Source of the DNA: Elymus sibiricus
Taxonomy: Eukaryota; Streptophyta; Magnoliopsida; Poales; Poaceae
NCBI GenBank assembly: GCA_039707655.1
Contig: CM077668.1
Coordinates: 64,745,086 to 64,809,085, forward strand
DNA length: 64,000 nt
Direction of reading: 5' to 3'
A model generated the notes under the pieces. The model had not been told where the DNA came from. It made no database searches and saw nothing but the letters and a program-made list of their open reading frames with translations. This document shows positions 44,438-57,197 of the stretch, in pieces (position 1 is the first letter of the stretch; each line of letters begins with the position of its first letter). Made by a program: the position numbers and the translations under genes.

Positions 44438-47400
44438 ATGACCAAGAGTCGCCGCGGCAAGCTCTACATCGACGACGCTGGCTGGGGCCCCGAGGCTGAC
44501 TCAATCGAGTACGGGTACTGGGTCCCCTTCGGCAGAATTCACGTCTTCATCGGCAAGATCGGCGGACCCAAGGCCGAGCCGGACAGCTGCACCAACCTCA
44601 TCGAGTCGGCTCGGCGCGTGCAACCCGCCCGGATTCAACCCGGCCAGAAGCACGTCTTCGTCGGCTTCTCGCAAGGATCTGAACTTGCGGACGACTCTGC
44701 ATCTGGTGGAGAGACCCTCATCTACTCAGGGGATGAGTCCTCGACCGGGGAGATAGAGTCAATCTACCGGCTTCATGATGGCGGGCTTGGGGGCTGTTCC
44801 GATGGTGACAGTATTCCGGACCCCTGCGAGCCACCCAGCCGAGCCTCCATCTTCATGGCAGGCACGGCGCCGGCTCTCAACAGCACGGCGGCTAGAGCAG
44901 CTACAGCTACTGACCCGTCCAGATCCAGGTCGGTCAGGCCGCCGGCTCAGACTTTGTTGGAGCTGATGAATGAGTTAGCAGCCTTGATGGGAACCGAAGT
45001 CACGGCCGAAAATCAAGCAGAGCGCAACGCAGAGATTGCAAAGCTGAAGGACCAGATGACCAGGGGCCAAGAGGAGATCAATGCAGTACTAGCTCAAATG
45101 GATGCTGAGTCGAAGCGCCTTAAAGCTGAGGCTTTTCGCCTAAGCCTGGATCAAAACGCCTCTGATGCTGTTCTTAGGAGGAGGCATCAGACCCGCCTGC
45201 CTGTGCAGTATGAGCCGAGGAACCTCTTTAGCAGTCCAAGGGCAGGGCCGGAGACCCCGGAGGCTCCAGGGAATAGAGCGGCGGCTGAGCCTCGACAATC
45301 AGACCTGCCCCGCCGGAGTCAGACCCCGCCGCAGCAGTTTTTAAGCCCACCCGGCCATTACTCTAACCCGGTGGATAACATGGTGGCAGCAGCTAGTAGG
45401 CTTAACACACTACCTCTTGCTAATGGGATGCCCTTTGCAGCGGAAGCACGTAATGCTATCGAGCTCTTGCGAACAGCGGTGGCACAGCAGGAGAAGTATT
45501 CATACAGTCGGAGCCGTGTGCACTCCACCCCGGTGCCGAGTCGCAGTTATAGCCGGCGCATAGAGTCGCCCGCGGTTTCAAGCAGTGAGCAGCGCCGTAA
45601 CCCGCCCCGTAACGACCCGCACCGATGTAATAACCCGCCCATCGTCAACGCTCAGGCAATTGTGGATGAAGCCAGAGCTCGTCGTGAGTCGGCGGCGGCG
45701 GCGGCTCACCAGGAGGTTTATCAGTCACCCCCAGTGACCCCGTTAGCTTCGGTAGGAGCCGGCTCAACTTCTAGGGCCGTCGGTGTACCCTGTTTAATAC
45801 CGGCTCTGCGAAACGAGCGATTGCCAAAGGATTTCAAGGGTCCACGCAAGGTGCCAAATTACACAGCAGATCTTCCGCCAGAAACCTGGATTGAAAGTTA
45901 TGAGTTGGCTATGGAGATGTTGGATGTTAATGATGCAGTTTGTGCCTAATATTTCATCATGATGTTGGAAGGACCGGCTCGTACATGGTTGAAGGGCCTG
46001 CCACCTAATTCAGTCAATACATGGGCCGAGTTGAAGGCACATTTTATTAAAAATTTCCATGGCACTTGCAAGCAGCCCATGACAATTGTGGACTTGGATC
46101 ACCTTGTACAGCGGGAGGATGAGTCGGCCCACCATTGGGTCCGGCGGGTTTCGGCCATTATCCACTCTTCCGATAATATCACGGCGGCTCGGGCAGTTTT
46201 GATTTTGGAGAAGAATTCTCATTTCGTGCCCCTTAAGCAGAAGCTTGGGCGGCTCAAGCGCTATTGCCAGGACATGGGGGAGCTCATGGCGGATCTTACT
46301 AAGTATGCAGATTTTGATAGCACGAAGGATCCAAGCTCTGATGATGAGAAGTCCGGGAAGGGCAAAAATAACGGTAATGGCAAGGGTCAGAATCAGAATT
46401 CGGCCGGTAACAATAATCAGGGTAATAGTGGCAAACGCAAGAACCCGGAAGGCGGGTCAGATCTCGTGGCTAACACTAGTACTGGAGGCAAGCGCCGCAA
46501 CGGGAATGGTAAGCCACCTTTCAGAGGAGCAAAGCCTTTCAACATTGAGGCAATGCTTAACAAGCCTTGTCCAGAGCACAGTCAGCCCAATAAACCGTCC
46601 TCTCATGCCTGGAAGGATTGTTATATCATGCGGGAGTTCAGGAATTACAGCCTCAACCAGCATCATGGCAACGGCAATGGGCCACCTAGCGGGTCAGGAT
46701 CCGGCCCTCAGGGCGGCGGCTTTGGCGGTGGTGGCTCAAATACTGGATTCCAAGGTCAAGGTAACCAACAGTCCAACGGTAATCAGCAGCAGAATAACCA
46801 GTCAGGGTATCAGAGCAATCCTAAGCAACTTAGTGGGGGTCAGTATCATGTCTTCACCACAAGTCTTTGCAAGCGGGATCGGAAGGTTCACAAGCGGGCG
46901 GTTCATGCAACCGCGCCGGCTGTTCCACAATATTTGAGATGGTCTGAGCACACAATATCATGGAGCCGGGCGGATCACCAGCCAAGAGTGGATAATCCGG
47001 GTCAGTTAGCCCTTGTGGTGGCACCTCAGGTGGGAGGTTACAAATTCACCAAAGTGCTGATGGATGGAGGCAGTAGTATCAACATCTTGTATTATGACAC
47101 TTTCCGGCGTATGAATCTGACCGACAAGAATCTTAAGCCGTCATCTACAGTGTTCCATGGCGTGGTGCCTGGCAAATCAGCATATCCAGTGGGTAAAATT
47201 GCCCTGGACGTGGCCTTTGGTGATGATCGCAACTACAGAGTTGAAACATTATGGTTTGAGGTGGTCAAGATCAAGAGCCCATATCATGCCCTGTTTGGAC
47301 GGTCGGCTTACGCTAAGTTTATGGCGCGTCCCTGTTACGTCTATCTGCAGCTTAAAATGCCAGGGCCAGAAGGAACGATTACGGTGCACGGTGATCGGAA

Positions 47401-50400
47401 AATTGCTCTGGAATGCGAGGAAGGTGATGCTGCCTATGCAGAGGCAAGTTGTGCTAGTGCGGAGCTCGAGTTTTATAAGGACAATGTTGACCCGGCTGAT
47501 ATGACCCCGTTGAAGAAGCCTACCACAGAAGTTGAGACGCCCTTGAAGTTTAAGTCAGCGGAGGATACTAAGCTGGTGGATTTTGTCCCGGGCAACTTGT
47601 CACAACAGTTTACTGTGGGGGCTAATATGGACCCCAAATAGGAAAGCGCGCTCATCGAATTCATCCGTGAGAATCGGGACATCTTTGCATGGAAACCTTC
47701 TGACATGCTGGGTGTACCGAGAAAATTCGCTGAGCACCGCCTTAATGTGGATCCCAAGTTTAAGCCAGTTAAACAGTTCCTTCGACGTTTCAATGAGGAA
47801 CGGCGTAAAGCTATCGGAGAGGAAATAGCCCGGCTCTTAGCGGCTGGGTTTATCGTGGAGGTCTTTCACCCGGAGTGGTTGGCTAACCCTGTGCTTGTAA
47901 TCAAGAAGAACGGCACATGGCGCATGTGTGTGGATTACACAGATCTCAACAAGGCTTGTCCAGCTGATCCGTTTGCTCTCCCCCGTATCGACCAAATCAT
48001 TGATGCTACGGCGGGTTGTGAGAGCTTATGTTTTCTGGATGCTTATTCTGGTTATCATCAGATCAAGATGGCAGTGGAGGACCAAGAGAAGACATCTTTT
48101 ATAACACCTTTTGGGGCTTTCTGCTATGTTTCTATGCCTTTTGGGCTTAAAAGTGCCCAGGCGACTTACCAACATTGTGTTCAGAATTGCTTCCACGGCC
48201 AGATTGGGCGCAATGTTCACGCTTATGTGGATGATATAGTGGTCAAGTCAAGAAATAAGGAGACATTGCTTGATGACTTGAAGGAAACTTTTGATAATCT
48301 CTGGGTCTACAAGATGATGCTTAACCCGGCCAAGTGCGTTTTTGGTGTGCCTGCAGGTAAACTGCTCGGTTTTCTGGTCTCTGAGAGGGGCATTGAAGCT
48401 AACCCGGAGAAGATAAAGGCCATTACTTCACTTTCTAAGCCAGCGTGTGTCAATGACGTCCAGCGCTTGGCGGGTCGAATTGCAGCTCTGAGACGGTTCA
48501 TAACTCGCCTTGGCGAGAAGGCTTTGCCCTTATATCAAATGATGAAAAAGACGGACGATTTCGTTTGGAGTAATGCTGCTAATGATGCGTTCGAAGCTCT
48601 GAAGAAGCAGCTTGCTGAGCCGCCCGTTTTGGCCGCTCCCATAGACAAAGAGCCTTTGCTCCTGTATGTGGCGGCTAATAATAAAGCCGTCAGTGTTGCA
48701 GTTGTCGTGGAGCGCAAAGAGGCAGGTAAAGAGTTTCCAGTCCAGCGGCCGGCTTATTATGTCAGCGAAGTTTTAACTGAGTCCAAGCAAAGGTACCCAC
48801 ATTGGCAGAAGCTGGTATTTGGAGTCTTCATGGCGAGTCGCAAGCTCAAACATTATTTTCTTGGACATCCAATCACTGTGGTCAGCTCTACGCCCTTAGG
48901 GGATATAATTCAGAACAGAGAAGCCACGGGCCGGGTTGCGAAGTGGGCAATTGAGCTGGGACCTCACAATTTGAAGTATGTGCCTCGAACGGCCATAAAA
49001 TCTCAAGCCCTGGTGGACTTTATAAATGATTGGACAGAATTACAAGTGCCAGAGGAGAAGCCGGACAACACATATTGGACAATCCACTTTGATGGGTCCA
49101 GGCAGTTGGAGGGCTCGGGGGCTGGAGTTATTTTGACTTCCCCACGAGGTGATAAATTCTGTTATGTTTTAAGGCTAATGTTTACTTGTACAAACAATGC
49201 AGCTGAATATGAAGCTTTGCTTCATGGGCTCCGTATGGCCAAGGACATGAATTTGAGCCGGGTTAGATGTCTTGGCGACTCAGACCTTGTGGCTCAACAA
49301 GTTTCAGGAAAGTGGGATTCTAAAGACCCACTCATGGCGGCTTATCGCCACGCGGTCGAGCATATTGCTGGTCACTTCAAGGGCTATCAGGTGGATCATA
49401 TTGATCGATGCAAGAACGAGGCGGCTGATGCGCTGTCTAGACTTGGGTCTCAGCGTAAGCCGGTGCCACCCAATGTGTTCCTTGATGTGTTGCAGAACCC
49501 GTCAGTTAAGTTACCTACCGAGGAGGATATTGCTATCCCTGACCCGGAGGGGCAATTGGTGGCGTCTCTTCGTGCAATTCCAGATTGGACGCTGCCTTAT
49601 CTGGCTTATAAGACTCGCGGCGAGTTACCCGAAGATGAGACTTTGGCGCGGCGGATCATAAGGCGGTCTAAGTCCATGACTATTATCAACGGCGAGTTAC
49701 ACAGATGCAGCGTCACTGGTGTTTTTCAACGCTGTGTTTCTCCTGAAGAAGGCCGTGAGATTCTCTGCGAGATACATGCAGGTGATTGTGGTCATCACGC
49801 CGGGTCTAAATCTTTGGTGGCTAAAGCTTTTCCTCTTGGGTTTTACTAGTTAACAGCCCACGCGGATGCGGAGGACATAGTCAGTAAGTGCGACGGGTGT
49901 CAGAAATTTGCACGTCAAACTCATGTGCCGGCTCAACAGCTCCGGATGATACCGATCACTTGGCCATTTGCGGTCTGGGGGCTTGATATGGTTGGGCCTT
50001 TTAAAAGATCTAAATACAAGAAGACCCACCTCGTGGTGGCGGTTGATAAATTTACAAAGTGGATTGAGGCAGAGCCGGTCAGCAAGTGTGACGCCGCCAC
50101 AGCTGTTCAGTTCATTAAAAAGCTGATCTTTCGCTTTGGTTACCCGCATAGCATCATCACTGATAATGGCATGAATCTGTCTAAAGGTGCTATGAAGGAG
50201 TTTTGTCAACAAGAGCACATCCGGCTCGATGTTTCTTCCGTGGCGCATCCACAGTCCAATGGTCAGGCTGAAAGGGCTAACCAGGAAATTTTGAGAGGTA
50301 TCAATCCCCGGCTCATGGTTCCTTTGGAGCGAACACCTAGTTGTTGGGTTGAAGAGCTTCCCTCCGTTCTTTGGAGTATCAGAACCACCCCTAACCGTTC

Positions 50401-50845
50401 AACAGGCTACACGCCCTTCTTCATGGTATATGGTGCAGAGGCAGTCCTCCCCAATGATATTCGTCATGACTCGCCGAGGGTGGCGGCTTACGTTGAAGCT
50501 GATAATGAGACGGCACGACAGGATGCACTTGATGCTTTGGACGAGGAGCGTGATCTTGCGGCGGCTCGTTCGGCGATTTACCAGCAAGACCTGCGTCGCT
50601 ATCACAGCCGCAGGGTCAAGACCCGGACGTTTCAGGGGGGTGACTTAGTTCTCCGGTTGATTCAAGATTAGACGGATATGCACAAGCTTTCACCCCCTTG
50701 GGAAGGACCCTTTGTGGTCAGCAAGAATCTCAACAATGGATCGTATTATCTCATTGACATACGAGAGAGCAACAAGTCATGCACTTCTGTGGAGGAGACC
50801 CGCCAGCCGTGGAATATAGCTCATCTTCGGCCTTACTACACTTGA
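44438..50845 (+). pseudogene. gag-pol polyprotein of element H, four in-frame stops
   Basis: One phase stays open from ATG 44438 to TGA 50843-50845 (2135 codons) with no frameshift. Codon positions: gag domain about 460-620; aspartic protease with DGGS at 876-879; reverse transcriptase with YVDD at 1263-1266; a degenerate first RNase H; a second, archaeal-type RNase H starting near FDGS (Asp 1552); integrase with catalytic Asp 1850, Asp 1909 and Glu 1945 (exact D-D35-E spacing). RT-RNaseH-integrase order is Gypsy, and the second RNase H marks the Tat/Ogre lineage. Stops: TAA 45947 (codon 504), TAG 47639 (1068), TAG 49847 (1804), TAG 50669 (2078). Family comparison suggests former CAA, CAG, TGG and CAG. 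Inactive in cis. Confidence 0.92.
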
Positions 50846-51991
50846 GTCACCGGCTCTAAGTATTTGTACATACCTTACTTTTGATGTATATACCTTTCTT
50901 TATGGTCAATATAATAAAGCCGGCATCCCTGAAATTCGGGGCCTCTGCCGTTTCATATCATCTTACTGGTACTTGAGTCTTTATTTGTTGATCATAAGGT
51001 CACTTGGGGGCTTCCAACTCATTGAGTTTAGCTTTCATACCCTCTTGACCGGCTTACATGCCATATATGGGTTAAACCTGCCTGTTTGCAACTTGCCACT
51101 CCACCAGGTGACCCGCCGAACTCTTAACAGTCAATCTTCTTAAAAGACCCTGAACTGATTAAGGTTAAAACGACGGCTTATGTCACGAGAGGGCCGGCTT
51201 ACAGAGAGCTAGGATAAACTCACTTCTTTGCTGTAGTCTCTCCGCTGTATGACCCGTTGGAACTCTTAAGCAGTCAATCTTTTTAAAGACCCTGAACTGC
51301 TTAAGGTTAAAACAATGGATTTATGTCATGTGAGAGCTGGCTTATGAGGGTTAAGGCGTTCTCGCTAAGCTTCACGGAAGCTCAAAACAAGTTTTGCAAA
51401 ATTACAAAGCAAGAGTTAATCTCTTTTTTGGCCTTTAAAGCCGCCTTATAAAACAAGAGTTGATCTCTTTTTGGCTGTGCCTTTTAAGCCGCCTTGCAGA
51501 TTTTGGGGATATACATGTATATATTCTCTATTGTTATTTCAAGAAATATATCTTGGGATCGTTCGAGATCTCGCTGCACATCAGGCGGGTTTCTGACAAA
51601 TTATGACTCGCCAATCGAGACATTAAACGCCTCAAATATTGGAGTCATACAGTTTTAAGCTGCCCTACGTCTTGGCTGTGACCTGCCAGTGGGGTTATTG
51701 GTGCTGTGTTCACCGTTTATCAATCAAGCTTGCAGAGCAAGTCAGGAAATTTCAGCCAGATATATATATATATACATATGATTGAAGTTGTTGCAATCAG
51801 AGCCGCCAAAGCATCAGTTCATCAAAACTTGCACGAAGGCATGGCAGGGCGAATCATCGTTTGTAACTACCTATTACATGGCTCCCGCTTGAGCCGACAA
51901 GTTATGACAAGTGTTTTTTTTATACAAAACGGCTTATAAGTTCCAGCCGATTTAAGCGTCATCTGAATCATGACGTGCCAGGTTAATCTTC
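50846..51991. other. Spacer between gag-pol and antisense gene of element H
   Basis: Non-coding. It holds a repeated unit (CTTAAGGTTAAAAC... and AACTCTTAA(A/G)CAGTCAATC near 51120-51330) and a TA microsatellite at 51757-51778. One PPT-like CACTTGGGGGCTT lies at 51001. It may hold the 3' ends and poly(A) signals of two converging transcripts. Confidence 0.5.
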
Positions 51992-54900
51992 CTATTGCTT
52001 GGAGGAGGAAACTGCCGGGTCATCCTGTGCCGGCTCTTCGTTGTCTGCTATCTGAAGATCATCCGAAGTCCAGTCGATGCCCATTAATGCCTCAAAGGTA
52101 GCTTCTTCATTAATTATAATGGAAGGGTCAAGCTCAGGAGCGAAGAATTGCTTACGCCTTTGAGGGGTCAAATCTGTTACTGGATGAGACGGCGGCTTAA
52201 CATGAATATTGAGGCCGTCGTACGCCGGCTGGTACTTGTTCAAATCCAGTCCCTGGGCAAGCTGACAGGCTAAGGGCCTCATCTCTTTAATGCACCGGGC
52301 GAAATCTGCTTCGTCAAAAGCAGTGCCTTCGTCTTTAAATTCTGGACACCCGCCAGCCATCTCCGCCGGGTCAAGTTCTGCTTGCCAAGCTTTTGCCCGG
52401 CTTAGAGAAGTAATGGCTCCTGCACGGGCGGCTGATAGCTTTAGCTCAGATATCTGCGCAGGGACCGCGGAGAGGTTATCCAGCACCTCCTTGATTATAG
52501 TTGGGGGCTTCCTGCCACAAGAGACGGCCACCAAGGTCTTTAATGTGCCGGCATAAAGCTTCTCTGTTAAAGAGTACACGGCCTTCAGCTTTAATAGCAT
52601 ATTCTTGCCAAGGTTAGCATTCCTGGCGCCTGTCATACCAAACAATGATGAACAGTTAGATCAGATAATTTGCGTCGCCAGGCATACATAGGTGTTTTGG
52701 ATGGACAAGATTGATTCTGATAACGGACGAACTTACCAAAGATGGCGGTTGACATCTGTGTGATGTGACGTTTTAAACTGGAAAGCTCCTCAGCCACTGG
52801 TTTCAGTTGATTCTCGACGGCTTCTGCACGCTTCACTAGGGCGGCTTTCTCAATTTCCCAAGCTGTCCTCTCTGCATCGACAGATGATTTCATTTTTTCC
52901 AGATCCTCTAGGGTGATCTTCAGTTGGGACTCGGCCTTGGCAGTATCTGCCTCTTGGGTTTCCAGCCTAACCTTTAAGTCGCCCAGTTGCGACTCCTTCA
53001 GACTTAAAGCTTCCTGTCATCATAGGGGCAGGAGAATTTTCCGCTGATGGGTTATGATTCAAAACATTCAAGTCCCAAGCATATTGCCGGCAATACACTT
53101 GGCACTTGGGGGCTAATGTAGGTCATTTCAAATTTATATTATGACCCGGCCAATCTTATTAAGATGAGCCGAATCTTGGGGGCTACACATGGAGTTTTAT
53201 TTCTACACTAGTTGTCTATAAGACCCGGCCCATCTTATTAAGATGAGCTGGCCCTTGGGGGCTACATGTGGATTTCATGTTAACATTTGGAGTTTCTAGA
53301 AGGCCCGGATCATCTTTACTAAAGATGAGCCGGCCCTTGGGGGCTACATGACAATGCTCTGTTTAAATGCTAAATTGGAAAGACCCGGCTTACTCTTTCA
53401 TACTAAGCCGGCCCTTGGGGGCTACATGACTATATATGTGCGTAATGCAGAGGTGTAACCTTACCTCATATTTTTTCTTCATCAAGTTCACTAAGCCGGC
53501 CTCCATGTCGCGGCTTGTGTGAAGATGGCTTAAATAGCCAGCGTGAAGCTCACTGGCGCTGAAAGTGTCATAGTCCTGAAGGTCCACTTTGGCCTTGTTC
53601 TTCTCAAATGACGGCGACTCTTGTTTGTGCTTGGTCAGAACAGTGGAGGCACCTGGCATGGTGTAACCCGTCCCAGTGACAGTGACAGCATCAGCATCTT
53701 TTTCAGCATGGACGCCTTGGCTGGTTTGGACGCGAGATGGACTGGGCGGTTCATGTTCTTCAGCCGGTTCAACATTCATCTGGACGGCTTCAGAAGGATT
53801 TTCATATGTTTGTACATGAGTGGTGTGTTCAGTAGGGCCTTTAGATTCTAGCATTGTGGCTTTTGGGGCAGTTGGTACTTCTTTTTCCGGCTCAGGTATT
53901 TCGGCAGTCTTGGAAGAATCGCCTGCCTTATGCCTCTTACTAGCCTTTGCTTTGGCCCTGCAACAAGATAAGTTGGTGTGTTTATGGCATAATAACTTGC
54001 AAAATTGATAAAGGAAGAAGTTTACCCATGGTTGACAACGAAGGCCGGCAGTTGAGTACCGGTTGAGTCGCCTGATGAGGGTGGTGTTCCCTGATAATTT
54101 GAGTCGGAAGGATTAAGAGGTTGACGTGTAAGACCGGCTCGAGAAAGAGATAAAGTAGGGCTGTGAGGTACCTCATTCCCTCATTTTCGAGGAGTTGGTG
54201 TAGGAGATAAGCCGGTCAAAAGATCTTCAGAGCCGGCGCTCCGAGTCTGCTGCCTAGATTCGTGCTGCTGTTTCTTCAAAAGAAAGTTGAGGTCCAAGTG
54301 AGCAAGAGGGTGTGAAAATCTTACTTTCCGGATGACCCGCCGAGTTTTTTCTCTGGGCAAGGGTTCTGAGTCGGAGGAGATGATAGTTACCTCTACTGCC
54401 TCTGCTTGACTGTTTTCTGTTTCGTCCTGAGAAGAGTCGGTGTTAATAAATTACATAAAAAAAGATACCAAAGGAGTCAAGTTCTACCTCCGACTCATCA
54501 AGATGCGCTAGCTCTTCAGCCGTCTGCTTTTTAGGACGACCCGGGCCACGGCCTTTTGTAGTTGTGGTTTTCTTCCTCTGCTTGGTTGTGGTTGAAGCAG
54601 GGTTTATCCTTTTCTTCCAGAAGACAGAGTCGGCCTGCAAATATATGTGTGATCAAAAAGTATAGCTGATAAGTTAGTAAGATGAAATACAAGTGAAGGA
54701 TATTTACCGCAGGAGCTCGATTTAGGGTGCAGAAGGGGTTAAGCCCCACCTTGCTGCAAGCCTCTTGGGACTCCCCTAGCAGCGTCTTGACAATTGCATT
54801 GATTTCTTTGACAGACAAAGGAGTCTTATTGAAACACTGAGAATTATCCACGCTGCCATCATACTCACACATTAAGCCGGCCCGCCGGCTTAGCGGTAAA

Positions 54901-55609
54901 ATTCTCCAAGAGACTCAGCAGCGGGTTAGGTCAATTCCGGTCAGACCGTTAGCTATCAAGGCCTTGACCTTTGGAAATATGTGAGCGTGTTGAGCGCGCT
55001 TTGTGGCAGGCAGCTTGCTGGGGAGCATGTCATTTGGGTTGATCCGGTGAGGGCGATAACCCGGCAGAGGGTTCTCATCAGCCGGCGCTGTGTTTTTGCA
55101 ATAGAACCAAGTGCGGTTCCAGTCTTTAAGGTGGCTCGGCAGTGTGGCGGAAGGGAAAGTGATATCTTGCCGCCTCTGAATAGAAACGCCACCCAGTTCA
55201 AAAAGGGGGCCGTCAGCGACTTCAGTTTGACGGTTGAGATAATAGAAATCTCTAAACATGTTGATAGTGGGCTCTTCTTGCAAATATGCTTCACAAAGCA
55301 CTTGGAATTGGCACAAGTTGGTGACAGAGTTTGGGGCAATGTCTTGAGGGCAGATGTTGAAAAAATGTAAGATGTCCCGGAATTTTTTTGACCCGGGCGG
55401 TGAGAAACCGTGAAGGAGATGATCTGTGAAGATTATTACTTCACCCTCTTGAGGTTGTGGAGTTGTTTCGGGACCAGGAACCCGCCAATGGACAATTTTT
55501 TTTCTGGTAAAATTCCCATAGCGACATATTCATTGAGTGAGAGTTCTGTCACTTCTGAAGCTACCCAATCACAGGAGTTGGGGACTTTAGCCATTTTATC
55601 ACCGGCCAT
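51992..55609 (-). pseudogene. Spliced antisense gene of element H (PF04195-like, coiled coil)
   Basis: Exons read by eye: 55609-54708, 54634-54488, 54425-54026, 53957-53465, 53013-52737 and 52629-51992, all with GT donors and AG acceptors. The first exon carries the domain known as putative gypsy type transposon (PF04195): SLNEYVAMGILP, GFSPPGSKKFRDILHFF, CQFQVLCEAYLQ, WFYCKN. Then follow basic and acidic linkers, a Ser/Glu-rich part, a coiled coil (EKAALVKRAEAVENQLKPVA) and a helical C-terminus. Such antisense ORFs are known in Tat-type elements; their function is unknown. Lesions: frameshift in the T8 run at 55496-55503, TGA at 54915-54917 (expected Trp), TGA at 54181-54183. Confidence 0.75.
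53105..53424 (+). repeat. Five spaced PPT-like CTTGGGGGCTA motifs
   Basis: The motif starts at 53105, 53175, 53254, 53336 and 53414 (spacing 70, 79, 82, 78). Each is part of a 70-80-bp unit with a GACCCGGC-type start and a small hairpin around CATCTTATTAAGATG. The array lies in an intron of the antisense gene but on the plus strand it copies the element's polypurine tract. Confidence 0.8.
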
Positions 55610-56469
55610 TTTATCACTGGCTTATAAAACTGCACACAGGATGTAAGATATGGCGGATCAGAAACATAATACATGAGTCGGCGAGTATAATTTTAAGTGA
55701 TTACATTAGGTGGTGAGCCGCCAGATGATTTATGAGCCGTTGGAGGATTTATAAACCGTTCAAATTATGGAACTTGATGCGGCGGCTTACAATTTTTTCA
55801 AGATGTGGCGGCTTATCATTTTTCAAGGATGAGCCGGTGTTGTGATGGTGGGTCAACAATTATGCAGAATATCGTAAATTCTGCTAAGTAGGACAAACAA
55901 GTTTCACATGTTGCCGCTATATTTACAGATCTACGAGCGGGGAATAATACTAACCCTAGAAAGCAGCAATGGAAGAACTAGCGGCCTCGATGTTGATTCT
56001 TAGGCAGAGGTGGTCTGTCTAAGGTACATATTGGGTACTAAATTGGTTGCTCCGCTGTTTTCCTATACTGCCAGATCAAAAACAACTTTGGTTCGAATAG
56101 AAGGATGAACTGGGGTAAACGGCAATGAACTCTAAAGAACTCTGGTGACCTAATGTGGATCTGAGAAAGCAAGAAATAGCACCTGTTGAAGATGGAGGCG
56201 AGCGGGCGAGTGCCGCGGAGCTCTGGTCAAGACATGTTGATGCAGCGGCCTTCGTCGGAGCAGACGGCGTGGTTTGGTCAGAGCAGTGATGCTCCGGTCA
56301 CAGTGCGTGTTGTGAGGAAGAAGACGAGGAGGCAACGGGGGAAAGTGAAAATGACAAGCCCCCCGTGCCTATTTATAAGAAAAAAAAAGGGAGGAACAGT
56401 AACATGCAGGTGCGAGAATCGAGGGGACATGATAATGGCTATGACAGAAGAGGCGCCTCGATTTTCGGA
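55610..56469. other. Region upstream of antisense gene in element H
   Basis: Contains GGCGGCTTA(C/T)-type repeats (55780-55830) and, near 56370-56340, a minus-strand TTATAAATAGG box that could start the antisense transcript. The short frames at 56150-56518 are not supported as genes. Confidence 0.45.
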
Positions 56470-56640
56470 ATGGTTGGTTAATGCAAAGATCCGTTGTGAC
56501 GTCATGCAGATTTTCTGAATTTATTAAAGATAACATCATCATTTTTATATGGCGGGTCATAGTGAAAATAGTGAAAATGATCAAAGGAAGACCCGCCAAC
56601 CAGAAGAATTGAAGATTGACATGAACAAGTTCAAATCAAT

Positions 56641-56651
56641 CTGGGGCCTAA
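56641..56651 (+). other. Polypurine tract of element H
   Basis: CTGGGGCCTAA directly precedes the LTR start TGTTGGGG. It primes plus-strand DNA synthesis. The extension copy at the 5' end reads TTAGGGCCTAA. Confidence 0.6.
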
Positions 56652-57197
56652 TGTTGGGGATATAACCCCACGGTATAACCCGCCCAGGAGGGGCCGGGTT
56701 AAGTTGTTGGCGACTTAGCAATAAAGCCTTAAATAGGCCCAAGACCAAGACAGTCCTGGAGACGGATCATCGGACGGGCCGGATGAAGGCTCAGAGCCAG
56801 AAGACGGTGCGTGACCTGGAGGTGTAAGCCGTCCGAAGGTAACTTGCCAGATACGGCAAGGCGACTTAGAGATAGGGTTGGTTACGAAGTGTAACCCGGC
56901 CCGGACTCTTGTAAGCCCAGGGTCTCGACCTGTGTATATAAAGGCGAGTCCCTGCGGCGGATTAAGGGGAGATAGCAATCAATTGATAGCTAGGTCAAGC
57001 ATATTCGCTTCCTTGTAATCGATACCCAATCAATACAACACAAAGCAGGACGTAGGCTTTTACCTCGATCGAGAGGGGCCGAACCTGGGTAAACTCGTGT
57101 CTTTCGTCCCGATCAACCCCTTCGAGCAATCACCTGTAGCAATGGTCTCACGCTTAAGTCCTTTCACGAGGACAACTGTCGTGACAAAACCACGACA
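56652..57197 (+). mobile_element. 3' LTR of element H
   Basis: Begins TGTTGGGGATATAACCCC and ends AAACCACGACA. It is 546 bp with one inserted base against the 5' LTR. Confidence 0.85.

Larger units (their letters stand above)
43623..57197 (+). mobile_element. Tat-lineage Gypsy element H with antisense gene
   Basis: The two LTRs are 43805-44349 and 56652-57197. By eye they differ at 13 bases and one indel over 545 bp (about 2.4%); at the commonly used grass LTR rate that is roughly one million years. Between them are a PBS, a single-frame gag-pol, an intergenic stretch, a spliced antisense gene and a PPT. A 182-bp extension lies before the 5' LTR. Flanking 5-mers CAACA (43618-43622) and CAACC (57198-57202) look like a target duplication with one mutation. 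H is inserted in element G. Confidence 0.85.

Noticed and set aside
46245..46937. 230-codon plus-strand ORF inside gag-pol of H
   Set aside because: Out of phase with gag-pol and explained by the Asn/Gly-rich low-complexity part of gag.
53105..53424. CRISPR-like spaced repeats
   Set aside because: The units are imperfect along their length, the spacers are related to each other, and the setting is a plant retrotransposon.
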